Positions 20,430 through 33,228 of a stretch of DNA of 64,000 nt are shown one piece after another. Position 1 is the stretch's first letter. The number at the start of each line of letters is the position of its first letter. Location: positions 27,962,001 through 28,026,000 of the forward strand of contig JBITNC010000002.1 in the NCBI GenBank assembly GCA_050084985.1, written 5' to 3'. The notes under the pieces are model-generated. The model saw only the letters and a list, made by a program, of their open reading frames with translations. It was not told the origin of the DNA and ran no database searches. Source of the DNA: Nageia nagi (taxonomy: Eukaryota; Pinophyta). The position numbers were made by a program, and so were the translations under genes.

Positions 20430-23190
20430 TTTATTTCTTTTCCATTTTGTGTATCAGATTTGGAGAAAAACATGTTTGTTGTTTACATTCTTCTACAAGA
20501 CTAATTAGCTTTCGAGGCCTATAACTTTAGTTATATACCTTATTTTAAGGTACACATTATATCATTGGAAAACCCTATTCAATATCTTTTCCAACTATAT
20601 ATATAGAAAGGTATACTTTGATGAAGTTTGATTTTGGAAAAATCACCACTTTTTCAAGTTGTCACATTTCCCAAATCATCAAACTTTTGACATTTTGGTA
20701 GCTTGAACTTGAAACTAAGATTCCTATAATTCTATAGCTTTGTTTGAGGTGTGTGAATAACTATTGGGATGCTCTCAAGGAGCTCTATCCAACCATATAT
20801 GAAAATCAACAATTTGAGAAAGTTAATTTTTGCCAACTAAGTCAACTTCACTTCTTCAATTTTTGGTATCACAACATACCAAAATCCTTCATTTGGTATT
20901 AGAGTAAGTTGTTCTATTAGGTTGAAATGGAATAGAAGAGTAGAAGCAGAGTTCAAGATTTGGATAATTTTATATCATAGAGAAGGTTCTAAGAAGCCTT
21001 CCCAATAGATTTGATCCTCTCACCATTACCATTAAGGATCCTAAGGACTAATCTTAATTAACCCTAGTTGAGTTAATGCTTTGACACTTCCACACATTTG
21101 AGAATAGAATTAGAGATAGGTTTAAGAACCTTTTTCAAGCATTCCAAGGGAAATTAAAAATGAATGGCCAAATCATCAAGATCGAAGGAGCTTACATCTA
21201 CTAGTTCATCATTTTCATCAAGAGGTCAAGGAAGAGGTTGTGATAGAGATGATGAAAGAGGTCATGATAGAGGAAAGGTGGGTCAATCAACTAAAATAAA
21301 AGTTCAACCTATAAATACTATGAATTCTATGGAAAATATTATCACAATAAGCAATAATGCTTCAAGAAATAAAACCAACAAAAAGCTAACTACAATGAAG
21401 AGAAAGGTGAAACAAATTTCTTCCTATCTTGTAATAGATTCAAGGATGTTGAAGATTAAATTTTGTACTTTTATAGTGATTTTTTAAATTATATGATTGG
21501 AAATAAAAAACAATTTATAAAACTCAAGGAGAATGTCAATGGATAAGTAAAGTTTGACAATAACAATTATACTAGAATTGTTGGTAAAGGAACTCTTACC
21601 TTTAAGTTTAAAATTGGTAATATTTGGTACATGCATAAATGTTATATGTTTTAAGGTTAAATAATAACCTATTAAGCATTGATCAATTATATTCAAATAA
21701 TTATAAAATTATCTTCAAAAAGAATGACTACAAAATTATAAATGAGACCAATCATCAATTGGTTACCATTATTCTTATGTCTAAGAATAAAATGTATATG
21801 CTAAAATATAGCCAATATTTGTTAATAGGATGTGAAATCAAAAGCTTATAAGAGGTATGCCAACATTTTTATAACCTTCAGAGACTCTATGTGAAAGTTG
21901 TATCTTTGGGAAACAACATAAAGAGAAGTTTTTCCATCACCAATATAGAGCCAAACAAATAGAATTGGTGCATATGAATATTTTTGATCCTATACCAACT
22001 TCAAGTATTGTCAAGTGCAATTATATGCTAATATTTATTGATGATCATTAATGAACGAATTGGTTGCATTTGTTGTATGCATAATCAGATGCTTTTGATT
22101 ATTTTATCAAATTTAAAGCATTAGTTGAAAAATAATCTAATTTTAATATTAAAAAATTTAGAATTAACTAAAGTGATGGATTCATTTCAAATGAATTCAA
22201 GGATTATTATAACAAGTTTAGAATCAAAGGTAATATATAAAAATGTACAATCCTCAATAAAATAGAGTGAAGAAAGAAAGAACAAAATAGTTATTGAGAT
22301 GGCATGTTACATGTTGAAGGAAATGGGACTATCTAACAAATTATGAGGTGAAGTTATTCATATATTAATCTATATTCTTAACTATTATCCTATAAATCTA
22401 ATATAATACTCTACTTCCTATGAATCCTAGTTTGGTAAGAAACCATGAATTTCTCACTTGAAGATATTTTATTTTACAAATATGTTCACATAGAGAAGAG
22501 GAAGAAATTGGATGAAAAATATATCAAGTGTATCCTTATTGGATACTTTGATGAATCTAATGCCTACAATTTTTATGATCCCAATGCCAATAATGCTAGT
22601 CGAATTATTGGCATCACTTCTTAATTTGATGATCCCATTGCTAACATTAAGGAGTGATGCCAACAATGCTAGTCTAATTATCAAGATGTGATTTTTAATG
22701 AAGAGAATACAAGAAGGAGGATGATAATGTTAGCATCACTCCTTAATTTAATGATTCAAGTTCCAATGAACCTATTGATCTATCAAAATGATTACAAATG
22801 AACAATCCTATGATGAATTCATCTTCGAGAGGTGAATCTAGAAAGAAAAGGGTCAATATCAAGGATAATCTATAATCTCAAATGTTGGATGAAGACTTTA
22901 CAAGAAGAGTCACAAAATAATAAGAAAATCAAGATGGTCATTTGATTAATTATTTTTCTATGTCATCTATTTTTATTGAGCTTTGTAACTTCAAAGAAGT
23001 AGCAACTAGTGAAGATTAATGAAAGACTATAGAAGATGAGATAGAATGAATTAAAAAAAAATCTTGGGAGTTCATTCCTCCTCCAAAAGGAAAGATCATT
23101 ATTGATATCAAATGGATTATCAATAAGCTAAAATGTAATGTTGATAATAATATCATTAAATATAAATTTATATTGAAAATGATTAAAAAT
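20430..23190 (+). mobile_element. Degraded Ty1/copia element remnant
   Basis: A primer-site-like TGGTATTAGAG at 20894-20904 follows an AT-rich LTR-like stretch. After it, in order: gag-like pieces (RGQGRGCDRDDERGHDRG near 21225), an integrase region from about 21850 (CESCIFGKQHKEKF, then ELVHMNIFDPIPTSS and YMLIFIDDH), and the RT entry region near 22980-23170 (EVATSED..TIEDEIE, SWEFIPPPKGK, IDIKWI). All carry stops and frameshifts. RT is cut off after its first block and no 3' LTR was identified. Left boundary is approximate. Confidence 0.7.
22608..22663. repeat. 17-bp inverted repeat (hairpin) inside the copia remnant
   Basis: TTGGCATCACTTCTTAA at 22608-22624 pairs with TTAAGGAGTGATGCCAA at 22647-22663, with one mismatch and a 22-base loop. 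A third, direct copy (GCATCACTCCTTAATTT) lies at about 22733-22749. Confidence 0.6.
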
Positions 23191-23542
23191 ACATATTTTT
23201 CTTTGTATTAGTCCATATAATTAAGAAAATACATCACAAAAAATAGGATAACAACTTTGACTGAGTTGTTATAATAAACAAACTCATGTACCCACTAAAC
23301 TACAAATGTTGTTGACTCACAACTCAACTTATTATAAAAATAATATCTATAACATTAATATTTATAACACCCTCAAGGTCATTTAGCATTAGAAAGTAGA
23401 GTGATTTTTTTTTAAATAATCTTCACCTCAATACCACATCTGATGCTAGGGGGTCCATCAATATTAATGTCATCAATAGTGTTAGAAACCAAGACCATTG
23501 GCATCAAGTTTAGCATCATAAATTAGATTATGGTATCTATTA

Positions 23543-23696
23543 TGTTAGGTTTTGAAGTTTGATCTTAGCCCTGATATACATATGAACAATCCCAAACTAG
23601 AGGTGGAAAAAGGAAGAAGAAAAAGTTCATTTTAGGATTAATTACAATTAAGCATTTTCTAATTGGAAAAGTTAATTTTAGGATTGGCTAAAATTA
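23543..23696 (+). repeat. Start of an older copia-type LTR, split by the chromovirus
   Basis: TGTTAGGTTTTGAAG begins at 23543 and resembles TATTAGGTTTTCAAA at 46388, which follows a copia-type polypurine tract. The chromovirus starts at 23697; the presumed rest of the LTR resumes at 44787 and runs to a primer-site-like motif at 45549. Both sides of the break share the words CTAAAATTA and TTTTCTAATTG. The pairing is by eye and the LTR is diverged. Confidence 0.4.
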
Positions 23697-24380
23697 TGTG
23701 ATGGCCCTCTTGTCCACAAGTCATTAGTTATGGGTCCAAAAGGATCTACTTGTAATATACTTTCCTTATGTATTACTCTTTATGATTGTAACTTAGGATA
23801 GGAGACTTAATGGTTCAATGGACCCCATTATGAGCCCCAAGTAGGACATCTTCCTCCTAAGGTTAGATTAGGAGTATTTTACATGCTTGGAGATCCTGAT
23901 ATTGATTGTGGGAATCGTAAGGTCTATTTGTGTATTGAGGTACTAGATGGCCACTTGTATGCTTGCGCTAGGTTTAGGGAGGCTCCCATACCCCCATGTT
24001 GGCCCAACTTGACTCCTAGATTTCACGTATTCCCCTTTCACCCATGTGGGCATGCATGGAACCCCTTAACTCACTCGTTGGTACCTAATTCACCCTTGGC
24101 CCCCACATTGGCATTTCTAACCTTTAGAAACCCAGTTTGGGTATTCCAAGATCCCATGAGGATAACATTGGATAAGCTAAGCTAGGTGATGACTTCTAGG
24201 TGAGACCATGATAGAGCTAATATATAGATAGACACTGGAGCCTCATTACTGGACATGCTTGATTATTATTCTCTTATATCATCCACATGACTTTAATACT
24301 TAGCAGTTCTAAGCAACATTCCCAGACATAACATCTAGAGGGCATTCAAACTGAGGGATCCTATTTATCTATGATATTGG
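23697..24380 (+). repeat. Chromovirus 5' LTR, first part
   Basis: Begins TGTGATGGCCC and aligns base for base with the 3' LTR starting at 43499 (TGTTACATCACCC). It breaks at the ATTGG target site of the plus copia and continues at 33229. The 100-residue frame at 23883-24185 is LTR sequence, not a gene. Confidence 0.9.
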
Positions 24381-24877
24381 TGTTGGAATGTATTATGCAT
24401 TATTCTAAAGGTTTTATAATAATCTTCTATGTAAGTTCACTAATAATTAATGGCATCATTTGATACCTTAAGTATTTAAGTGAATATGATAATGTAACTT
24501 ATCCTACACTCCATGTCATGAGCATGCCCCTTGGGTAAAAGGATGTGCATGTCATGCTTTTGTACATTGGATAAAAGGGTGATCCAAAGAGGGATTTTGG
24601 CCTATAATAGAAGGCTCCCTCTTTGTGATCACATACAAATTATGGAGTAAAATTATGCCATAGGATAGTGCTTAGGAGTTGAGATTAGGAGGATTGTAAG
24701 AGAGTTGTATTTGTGATTGAAGTAAAGATCTAGTTAGTGGATGTACTCCTAGTTTGAGTACCACTTACGTCTTGTGTTACATTGTGAGATTACCTTATAA
24801 GTTTGTTAGTTGTGTTTGTGAGCTTTCATGTGATCTTGGGAGTTTAGAGTTGTTCATGTTATAATTCAATTATCTCA
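24381..24877 (+). repeat. 5' LTR of the plus-strand copia
   Basis: 497 bp, TGTTGGAATG to TTATCTCA, flanked on the left by TSD ATTGG. It is followed after 2 bp by the primer site TGGTATCAGAG. Confidence 0.92.
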
Positions 24878-25475
24878 TTTGGTATCAGAGGTTGGTGTAA
24901 AATCTCTTCTTCTTGGTGTGAAAGCTCTTCTTCTTGGTATGAAAACTACATCATGGTGATCCTTCTTCATTCCTCATATTACACCCCATTGGTGAGGTAA
25001 AACTAAGAGAAGGTATAAATTTCTGCTTCCTTTGGTTATCTTATGGATTATTGCATTAGATACTAACATATTTTATGAGATATGTGAGCTTATTTTTTGT
25101 AAAATATGATCAAAATGGCAATGAAAGCAATTTTTTGCCTATGCTAACCTCTTATGTTAGTAGCATTATTTTTTACAAAATGCTTAATACATGATATACC
25201 TTTTAAGAGGATAGTATGTAATGCAATTATTTTTACCAACCTTTTTGTTAGTAACATTGATTAATATTTTTTTTCTTAAACCATTAATAATAATCCCTAG
25301 TTAAAGGGGTTAATATACATTTTTTTACCAATTTTTTAATCTAGTTATATATGAAAAAGTTATATTGTATATCAATTATTTGTTATATTATTTCATAATA
25401 TAATCAATATTATATATCAATAATGTTATGTTTAAAATAGAAATTCTATTTATTACATATTTGGTATCAAAAAGC

Positions 25476-25497
25476 GGGGGGGTGGGGGGGGGGGAGG
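25476..25497 (+). repeat. G-rich tract in the copia leader
   Basis: Two long runs of G separated by one T, followed by AGGG, unlike the AT-rich surroundings. Just upstream at 25460-25474 is TTTGGTATCAAAAAG, which resembles a degenerate copia primer site. The tract could form a G-quadruplex. Confidence 0.6.
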
Positions 25498-26814
25498 GAA
25501 GGCAAATTTTTTATCATTTTTTTTGGGAAGCATTTTTTATATAAAATTTGACTTAGCTTTTTCAAAATAAAAAAAAAATCATTTATTTACAAATAGTTTA
25601 CATTAATTTTTTGTCTAAAAGGAAAAATGCTTGCAATATTTTTGAAGGGGAGGGTTGACCATGCATAACGATAACCTCACCTCTATGTTGGCATGTTTGC
25701 TCACCTCCCCTCTCCTCCTTATCAATTTTTTTTATTTGCTCAACCCCCTGGTAGAGCTTTGAGTGATGCAAAGATTATATATGCTCTATTCTCTCTCATT
25801 ATAGATGCTCTATTCTTTATCTAATGCATGCTTTAAGGATAAAAAGGTGAAATGATCTATTTATCCTCCCACCAGGACCCCTCTCATCATTCTTTCAACT
25901 TTCATCTTAATGGTGACTTTTGTTATCACCCTTATGACTACCAAGACCTCTCTTGCCTCTTGCTTTATTTCCAACTGTGCACCCCTTCCTTGTGGCCCCT
26001 CCTCGCTAAGATTAATGACCCTCCCTTTCCCTATTATGACCTTAGTATTTCGTGGCCCTCCTCTTCACAGCCACATGCAAAGTCTTTGGACCTCTCACAT
26101 CTGGTCTCTCCTTGTAGGTTCCATAGACATCTCCCTTCCTATCAGTGCCTCCCTCTACGCCATCCACCACTATGATGCCTCCCTCTTGTAACTCTCCTCC
26201 ACCTTACAGCCACCCCTCTTATCGCTCGACTTATCCTCCACCACTACAGTGCCTCCCTCTCCTTTGTTCACTTTGCTTTTTTTTTCTGCACTATGCACTC
26301 AAGTAGATATTTCTTAAGGCAATAACTTCTTACAAGCAATTTTTCTTCATCATGTCATAATGCATGGAGTAAGAAATGGGTAGATAAAATTAATGCAATT
26401 GGGTAGAGTGTGGGTTTTATCTATCACATTAATTGCATAAAGTGGAGTGTAGGTTTCTCCCTTCATTTATTTTTATGATTGAGTAATGATGGCTTATTTA
26501 ATTTATTTTCTTGAAGTTTTTTTTTTACTTAGAAATATAACCTTTTATGAAGGTAAAATGATTTTTCACTAAGGTAAAAATTAGCTTTTTTTTACTTCAA
26601 ATTTTTTTTTTCTAAGTGCACAATAAGAGGAGGATTTTTTTTGGGAATAATTTTTTTTCCTAAGAAGATAAGTTTTTTAGCATGAAAATATTTTTTATCT
26701 AAATTAAAGCTAGTATGCTATCTTTAGGGGATAATTCTTTAAGTAAAAGAGGGGAAAATTTTTATAAATCTTTTACTTAAATTTTTATTGCATGTCTATC
26801 TATCTTTCTAAAAT

Positions 26815-27190
26815 CCTTATTACTTAATTTTTTTAAAGTTAAATGATGCACGCTACTTATATTTTTAAGTTAAAAGATGCATGCTTATTACTTATTAAGT
26901 TAATGATGCATACTTATTTTTTTAATGTTGCACTCTTTTAAGTTATGGGATTGATGCATGCTAAGTATTTTCTTATGCAAAGTTAATGTAATTGTATAGA
27001 TTATGGCATGTTTATCCTTATGCAAAGTTAAACTTAATTAATGATGCATGCTTAAGATTAGTACTTAATTTTTAAGAATGATACATGCTTAGGACTTAAG
27101 GTTTTTTAAAGTTAAAAGCTTAAGACTTAAATTGTTAAGTCAAATAATGCATGTGTATTACTTAAAATCTTAACTTATGATGCAATTTAC
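26815..27190 (+). repeat. Degenerate repeats rich in GATGCATG and ACTTAA
   Basis: Phrases such as TTAAGTTAAATGATGCATGC and TTATTACTTAA recur about eight times at uneven 35-60-bp spacing. A related reverse-complement stretch (CATGCATTAA, TTAATTCATGCAT) lies at about 40230-40440 in the minus copia leader. Confidence 0.55.
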
Positions 27191-28039
27191 ATCTTTATGC
27201 AAAATGAACTTGTGCAAAATTAGGAATGATATAAAGATGTCCTTTAGGGGTTGGTAAACAAAACCCATTGGACATTTAGGTTTCAAATATTGAATGGATG
27301 ATTTTTTTTACTTATGCTCTTTTTACTCCATGTTTCGCATTTATTTGCTTATGCAAACAAAAACACAAACATTGAAATGAACAACCCCCTAAAATGAACA
27401 CATTTGCATGTACATTCTACAACATGACTTGTTTGGATAGTCATGAGGTGAAGATAGGTGGACTAGAGCCTTTAAGTTCAATGATTCAAATGGTGAAAAG
27501 TTTGTACTTTTCAATTGCCCCTAAGTCCTTTGTTGGTTTAGACATAACTACAAATAGGTGGATAGGCATGTGTAAAGTGATACCACATGTCCATACATCC
27601 AGTCAAGGATTATTATGATAACCTAGGAGGACAACTTGAAACCTAATCAAGATTAATAATTTGGTCAATCCAATAAACATCATAACCTTGTAAAATAGTA
27701 GGTACTTCTCCTTGTGAGAAAATATAATATTGACCAAGGTGAACTAGTTGAGGATTGGTAATACTTGGGCTCCTCTTGTGTGGGCATCCAAATGGAAGCC
27801 TAATTTTAGACAAAAAAAAAGCCTCAACAATGTCACTCTACATCTATAGTTCGTAAAATGAGAAATGTATTTGGATACATGGATTATTATTTGATTTGTA
27901 AAATATTTGCACTAGTTAATTAAATCAAGCATGTCTTAGTTAATTAAATGAAACATGTATTACTTACTTGGTTAAAACTTAAACATATAATGTTATTTAT
28001 TGAACCACATGCTTATTATTTCACATTCTTGTGTAGCAA

Positions 28040-28945
28040 ATGGGAGACTCCTTTTAACCCAAACATATTCTTAATGATTCCAACTTTGAAAATTAGAAAC
28101 CACGAATGATAGCTGAATTGCAAGCAAGGAAGCTTTGGCAAATAGTAAATAAAGAGCTTGTACCTCCTACGGATGAGAAGGCACTTAAGTCTTACAACAT
28201 GAAAAATGAGTTGGCAACCTCCATGATTTATTATGCAATTTTAGATGAAGTGTTCTTGATGATTTCCTCTTCAACCTTGATGAAGGAAGCTTGGGATAAT
28301 TTTAAGCAAATCTATCTTGGTTCAAATTTTTCAATAAGGTTTACTATTCTCCAAAATTTACTTTAATCTTGTTAAAGGGAAGATAAAAATGTGGCTATCT
28401 ACTTGAACAAAATCATTGACCTTAGGATCCACAATGTTGCTTATGGGTGTAATTAGATCAATGATGAGTTCATGGTCTTCATCATTCTTCAAAGCCTTTC
28501 TTCAAAGTTTGAAAACTTTGTAACAGTTATAGAAATAAGGCTTGATGATGAAGAAGAAGTCTTCTCCTTTGAGAACCTTTCTAGGCTTCTTTTGAAGCAT
28601 GAGAAAACTCTTAACAAAAAGGTGTTGAATTCTTCTCTTAAGGATAATAACGTTGCTCTTAGACTAACCAAAAATCCTTTTAACAAGAAGTTCAATTATC
28701 AAAAAAAATATTATCTTTCTTCCTCCAAAAGGTTTGAGAAAAGAGGCAATGGCTACAATAGTAGCATAAATAATGGTAACAATAGCAATAATAGGAATAA
28801 CAACAACAATAGTAAGAATAATGGAAACAACAACCACTTCAAGCAGAGCAATGGAAAAGGAAAAGTAAATAATCCATATCCTAAGGAAAAGTTTGATGGT
28901 AATTATAATTATTGTGGCATCCAAGGTCATAAAGAAGTTGATTGA
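28040..28945 (+). pseudogene. Copia gag (broken)
   Basis: Starts at ATG 28040 (MGDSF) with TAA and TAG stops soon after, then open from 28106: MIAELQARKLWQIVNKELVP and MKEAWDNFKQIYLGSN are typical of the copia gag (UBN2-type) domain. A low-complexity Asn-rich stretch (about 28750-28850) precedes the zinc knuckle YCGIQGHKEVD, whose last cysteine codon is now a stop. A frame break lies between 28366 and 28472. Gag would coat the element RNA; this copy cannot make the full protein. Confidence 0.82.
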
Positions 28946-29059
28946 TAGAAAAAAAAAGAGAGTAAAAGAACAAAAGTAATGGAAATGTAAAAAACTTTAA
29001 AGAAAAGAAGAATATTCAAGTTGGTTTTGCTATGATGCTCTACTCCATGTCTTACATTT

Positions 29060-32027
29060 TTTCATTTGATTAGATTGTTGATTTTGGTTGCACTAATCAC
29101 CTATGCTTTGAAAAGCATAAGTTTGAGAACTTTCACAAGTATAGAAAGATGTGGTTGTGATAGGTGATAACTTTTCCCTTGAAGTTGAAGAAATTGGGAG
29201 TATGTTGATTCATAGAAAGGTTCTTAACAATTTTCTCTATGTTCTTAAACTTAGGATTAACCTTCTCTCTATGATCTAAGTTGCTAGGAAAGAGTACTCT
29301 TTTAAGTTTGGCTCTCAATCTTAGTGCATTAAGAAAGGACTTACCACATTGGTTAAAGGATCAGTAAAAGATAATCTCTACATTATGGATCAAGCTCCAT
29401 CAAATATGTGTCTTGCTACAAGTGTGTATTCTAGAGGTAATCTTTGGCACCAACGTTTAGGGCACCTTAACCACAAGAGTATTCAAGTCATCAAAGACTA
29501 AGAACTTGTAGAAGGTTTTTTTTCAATTTCTCCTTCGGTTGGTTTATGCGAGAAGTGCATTCTTGGCAAGATGCATAGACAAAAGTTTGAAAAAGATAAG
29601 GTAACAAGAGCATCTCAACCTCTTCAAATTGTGCATTCATATTTTATGGGTCTCTTTTAGACAAAGTCACTTGGAGGAGCATCTTACATATTGACCTTCA
29701 TTCATGACTTCAGTAGGATGATCTTTTGAGTATCTATTTGAGCACAAGGATCAAACCTTTGAGAGTTTTAAGATTTTTAAAGCCTTTGTTAAGAATCAAA
29801 CTAACCTTAAAATCAAGATGTTGAGATTAGATAATGGGAGATAATATAATAGCAATGAGTTCAATGACTATTTTGCTAAGTATGGAATCAAGAAGTAGTT
29901 TATGATTCCTTACAGTCCTTAGCAAAATAGTGTTATCAAAAGGAAAAATAGAATAATTATGGAGATGGCTAGGTGCATGTTGGGTAATCTTCTTAATTTA
30001 TTATGGGGTGAAGCTATGAGCATTGATATTTATACCTTGAATAGGTGTCCCACAAAAATCATTCATAGTAAAACTCCTTTTGAGGCATGGTCAGGAAGTA
30101 AACCTAACATTTCTCACCTTAAGGTGTTTGGTTATGAAGCATTCTCCTATATTTTTCTAAGAAAAGGAAAAAGTTGAACAAAAGAGCTAAAAAATGCATC
30201 TTTATAGGTTATGATAGTCAGCATAGAGGCTATAGAATCTACTCTCCATCCTACAAAGTTGTGTTTATTTCAAGGGTTGTAAAGTTCAATGAACTTCTTG
30301 AAGAATCTGCATCTAATGAGGATGTTGATGATCTAGAGGACTCTTCAGTTGCACCTAGCTGGTTAGATATTAATGCAAACAAGTCACCTTAGGAACAAAA
30401 TTATCTAATACAAAGAGTAATAAAGAGCATGACCTTGAACAAATCCTTATTTGCTAAGATTGACAATAAGCATGAGCTCTCAACCTTCAAAGAAGCTTCT
30501 AAGCATGAGTGCTAGATGGAAGCCATGAAAGTAGAGTATGAGGGACTTATGAAAAATGAATCTTAGGATTTGGTTCCTTATCCTAATGAAAAGAATGTGA
30601 TTGGTGAAAATTCGATTTACAAGGTCAAGTTTAATTCAATTAGTGATATTGAAAAATATAAAGCAAAGTTAGTAACCAAAGGTTTTACTTAGAAATACGA
30701 TGTAGATTATGAAAAAGCCTTTACTCCCATAGAAAAGATGCCTACTATGAGAATTATCCTTGCTCTTTCTATACATCAAGGATGGAAATTTTTTCAACTT
30801 GACATCAAGAGTGAATTTCTCAATGGTGAATTAGATGTAGAAATCTTTATGAATCAACTAGAAGGGTTTATTGTGGAAGGCAAAGAATCCTTTATGTGCA
30901 AGCTAAAGAAGTCATTATATAGACTTAAGCAAGCATCTAGAGCATAGTATAGGAAGATTTCAAGGTATTTTACAATTATTAGTTTCTCTACGTATTTTTT
31001 TAACTCCGATCTATATGTGCTCAATCAGAGAAAAGATATGGTCTTATTTCTCCTTTATGTGGATGATCTTCTAATAACTAGGAATAATGAAGAAATCATT
31101 CAAGAATGCATTTCCAAACTTAAGGTAACATTTGAAATGATTTATCTTTATCTCTTGCACTACTATCTTGGAATGCAAGTGTATCAATACAAGGATTGTA
31201 CTTATCTTAGTCAATCTAAGTATATATCAAAAATCTTACAAAAGTTTGGAATGGAGTGTAGATATGCTAGGATCCCAGTCTCTCTTGGAATCATTATTTC
31301 TTTGAGCTCCAACTCTCAGTTAACTGATGCTATAACTTATAGATAATTAGTTATTAGTATTATATATTTGACTATTTTTAGGCTAGATATTATCTTTGCA
31401 ATGAATCTAATGGCACACTTCATGCAAAAATCATATGTTGAGCACCTCAATGTTGTTAAGCAAATATTGAGATATTTTGCAGGGACTAAAGACCTTACTC
31501 TCAACTATTCTAAGTTACCCTCATATTTTTTTTGTATTCTTAGATTCTAAATATGAAGGAGATACAAATGATAAGAAATCAACCTCTGCATTTGTTTTTA
31601 GCATTGGTTCAGGTGCTATCTCTTGGGCTTCCAAGAAGTAACTATTATTTCTCTTTCCACCATAAAAATTGAATACCATGCCATGTCTATTGTAGCCTAG
31701 CACACCATTTGGCTAAGGCATATTTGGGAAGAAATTAGGTATGGGCAAGATGGCTCATCTTTGATTTCTTTAGATAATTAGTTAGCTATTTTTTTAGCTA
31801 AAAATCCTATGTTCCATTAGAGAATAAAACATGTGGAAATCCATGCCCATTTTATCAAGGAGAAGGTTCTTTATGGCATCATACACTTAGAGTATTATCC
31901 ATACACTTTGAACTTTATTGATTTGTTCACCAAACCCCTCCCAAAAGCTCAATTCTGTAAGCTTAGGGATGCTATTAGGTTGGTGAAGTTACCCACAAGG
32001 GGGGTGAAGTTTGAATTCTTATGTTGA
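29060..32027 (+). pseudogene. Copia pol (broken protease, integrase, RT, RNase H)
   Basis: In order: protease trace near 29070; GAG-pre-integrase WHQRLGHLNHKSIQVIKD (29450) and CEKCILGKMHRQKFEKDK; integrase core SYILTFIHDFSRM and a later WGEAMSIDIYTLNRCPTKI and HLKVFGYEAF (30000-30150). RT follows with GWKFFQLDIKSEFLNGELDV (30780), LYRLKQASRAW and the catalytic LLYVDDLLITRNNEE (31050). RNase H has MNLMAHFMQ, IHAHFIKEKV and DLFTKPLPKAQF, and the frame ends at 32027. Many stops are TAG where Q or W is expected (KK-stop-F, SP-stop-QN, T-stop-KY). The YVDD core itself is intact. Confidence 0.88.
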
Positions 32028-32176
32028 ATTCATATTTGTGATGACAAATTCACCCTTAGATGGATTTTGTGTTGTATAGTGTTGATGTTGTTATACACTT
32101 TCGTGGTAAGTTTGCTTTGCATGAGGAACTTGTACAAATTTTTAAAGCAAAAATATTGGTCAATCTAGCACTATTC

Positions 32177-32262
32177 AGTTATCCATGTGTGAGAAACTCT
32201 TATGTGTCTTTTGGCATTGTTCAGTTATCCATACGTGAGGAACTCATATGTGCATGCTCTAT
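32177..32262 (+). repeat. Two-copy tandem repeat in the copia 3' UTR
   Basis: TTCAGTTATCCAT.(C/T)GTGAG.AACTC occurs twice, about 45 bp apart, between the pol stop and the 3' LTR. The minus copia has similar repeated ACTCACATA words at 36055-36170. Confidence 0.55.
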
Positions 32263-32725
32263 TTTGTAATGATAATCAACATATGTTTTATATATAATAG
32301 GTGACTATGAGTTTATGGCATGGCATCTTCATGATGACTTATAGTGCACCATTGATCATTTCATGATGGCATTTGTGTGATTCATCTATCCTCATTGATA
32401 TGAATATGTTGCATCTAAATGATCTTTTTATTTGAGCTACTTATGACTTGTAGGTTCTTTGAGATTACAGGTTAGTTACTTTAGGTATGCAGGCTCTTAG
32501 AGACTCTTCATGATTTCTAGTTGGATGACTACTTCATGTACATTGAGATTGATTATGGTTAATGATTGTATTTGGCAAAGTAGTGAATCTCAAACTAGAT
32601 CTTTCTTACTTCATAAATATATAAAAAGTTCTCATCTCTATTGTATCTATTTGGAGGAGAACTTTTTTACTCTCTCTCTTTCTTCTCTCTTATTTGCTCT
32701 ATCCTAATATTACATTAAGAGAGAG

Positions 32726-33223
32726 TGTTGGAATGTATAATGCATTATTGTAAAGGTTTTATAATAATCTTCTATGTAAGTTCACTAATACTTATGGGTA
32801 TCATTTGATACCTTAAGTATTTAAGTGAATATGATAATGTAACTTATCCTACACTCCATGACATGAGCATGCCCCTTGGGTAAAAGGATGTGCATGTCAT
32901 GCTTTTGTACATTGGATAAAAGGGTGATTCAAAGAGGGATTTTGGCCTATAATAGAAGGCTCCCTCTTTGTGATCACATATGAATTATGAAGTAAAGTTA
33001 TGCTATATGATAGTGCTTAGGAGTTGAGATTAGGAGGATTGTAAAAGAGTTGTATTTGTGATTGAAGTAAAGATCTAGTTAGTAGATGTACTTCTAGTTG
33101 GAGGAGCCACTTACATATTGTGTTACATTATGAGATTACTTTGTGAGTTCGTTAATTATGTTTATGAGTTTTCATGTGATCTTGGGAGCTTAGAATTTTT
33201 CATATTATAGTTCAATTCTCTCA
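32726..33223 (+). repeat. 3' LTR of the plus-strand copia
   Basis: 498 bp, TGTTGGAATG to TTCTCTCA. It is preceded by the purine tract AAGAGAGAG (32717-32725) and followed by TSD ATTGG (33224-33228). Confidence 0.92.
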
Positions 33224-33228
33224 ATTGG

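Larger units (their letters stand above)
24878..28039 (+). other. Long non-coding leader of the plus-strand copia
   Basis: About 3.1 kb between the primer site and gag. It contains a G-rich tract (25476-25497), a C-rich stretch (25850-26280) whose frames look meaningless, and imprecise GATGCATG/ACTTAA-rich repeats (26815-27190). Parts match the leader of the minus-strand copia at 39300-40930 in reverse complement (for example 27376-27475 against 39778-39880). Part of 25140-26330 has no evident counterpart there and may be a further old insertion. Confidence 0.6.
24381..33223 (+). mobile_element. Ty1/copia element inserted in the chromovirus 5' LTR
   Basis: An 8.8-kb copia element with LTRs 24381-24877 and 32726-33223 (TGTTGGAATG ... 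TCTCA, 497 and 498 bp, about 6% different by eye). TSD ATTGG is at 24376-24380 and 33224-33228. A primer site TGGTATCAGAG (24880-24890) is complementary to initiator Met tRNA, and a purine tract precedes the 3' LTR. Inside are an unusually long leader (about 3.15 kb), gag, then protease/integrase/RT/RNase H in copia order with many stops. Removing it rejoins the chromovirus LTR cleanly. Confidence 0.93.

Noticed and set aside
23883-24185. 100-residue frame, Pro-rich
   Set aside because: Lies within the chromovirus 5' LTR; the 3' LTR does not keep it open.
25852-26191. Overlapping frames of 107 and 93 residues in a C-rich stretch
   Set aside because: Two overlapping frames are open because of composition; no domain, inside the copia leader.
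28664-28930. Antisense Ile/Val-rich frame, membrane-like
   Set aside because: Reverse complement of the Asn-rich low-complexity part of copia gag.
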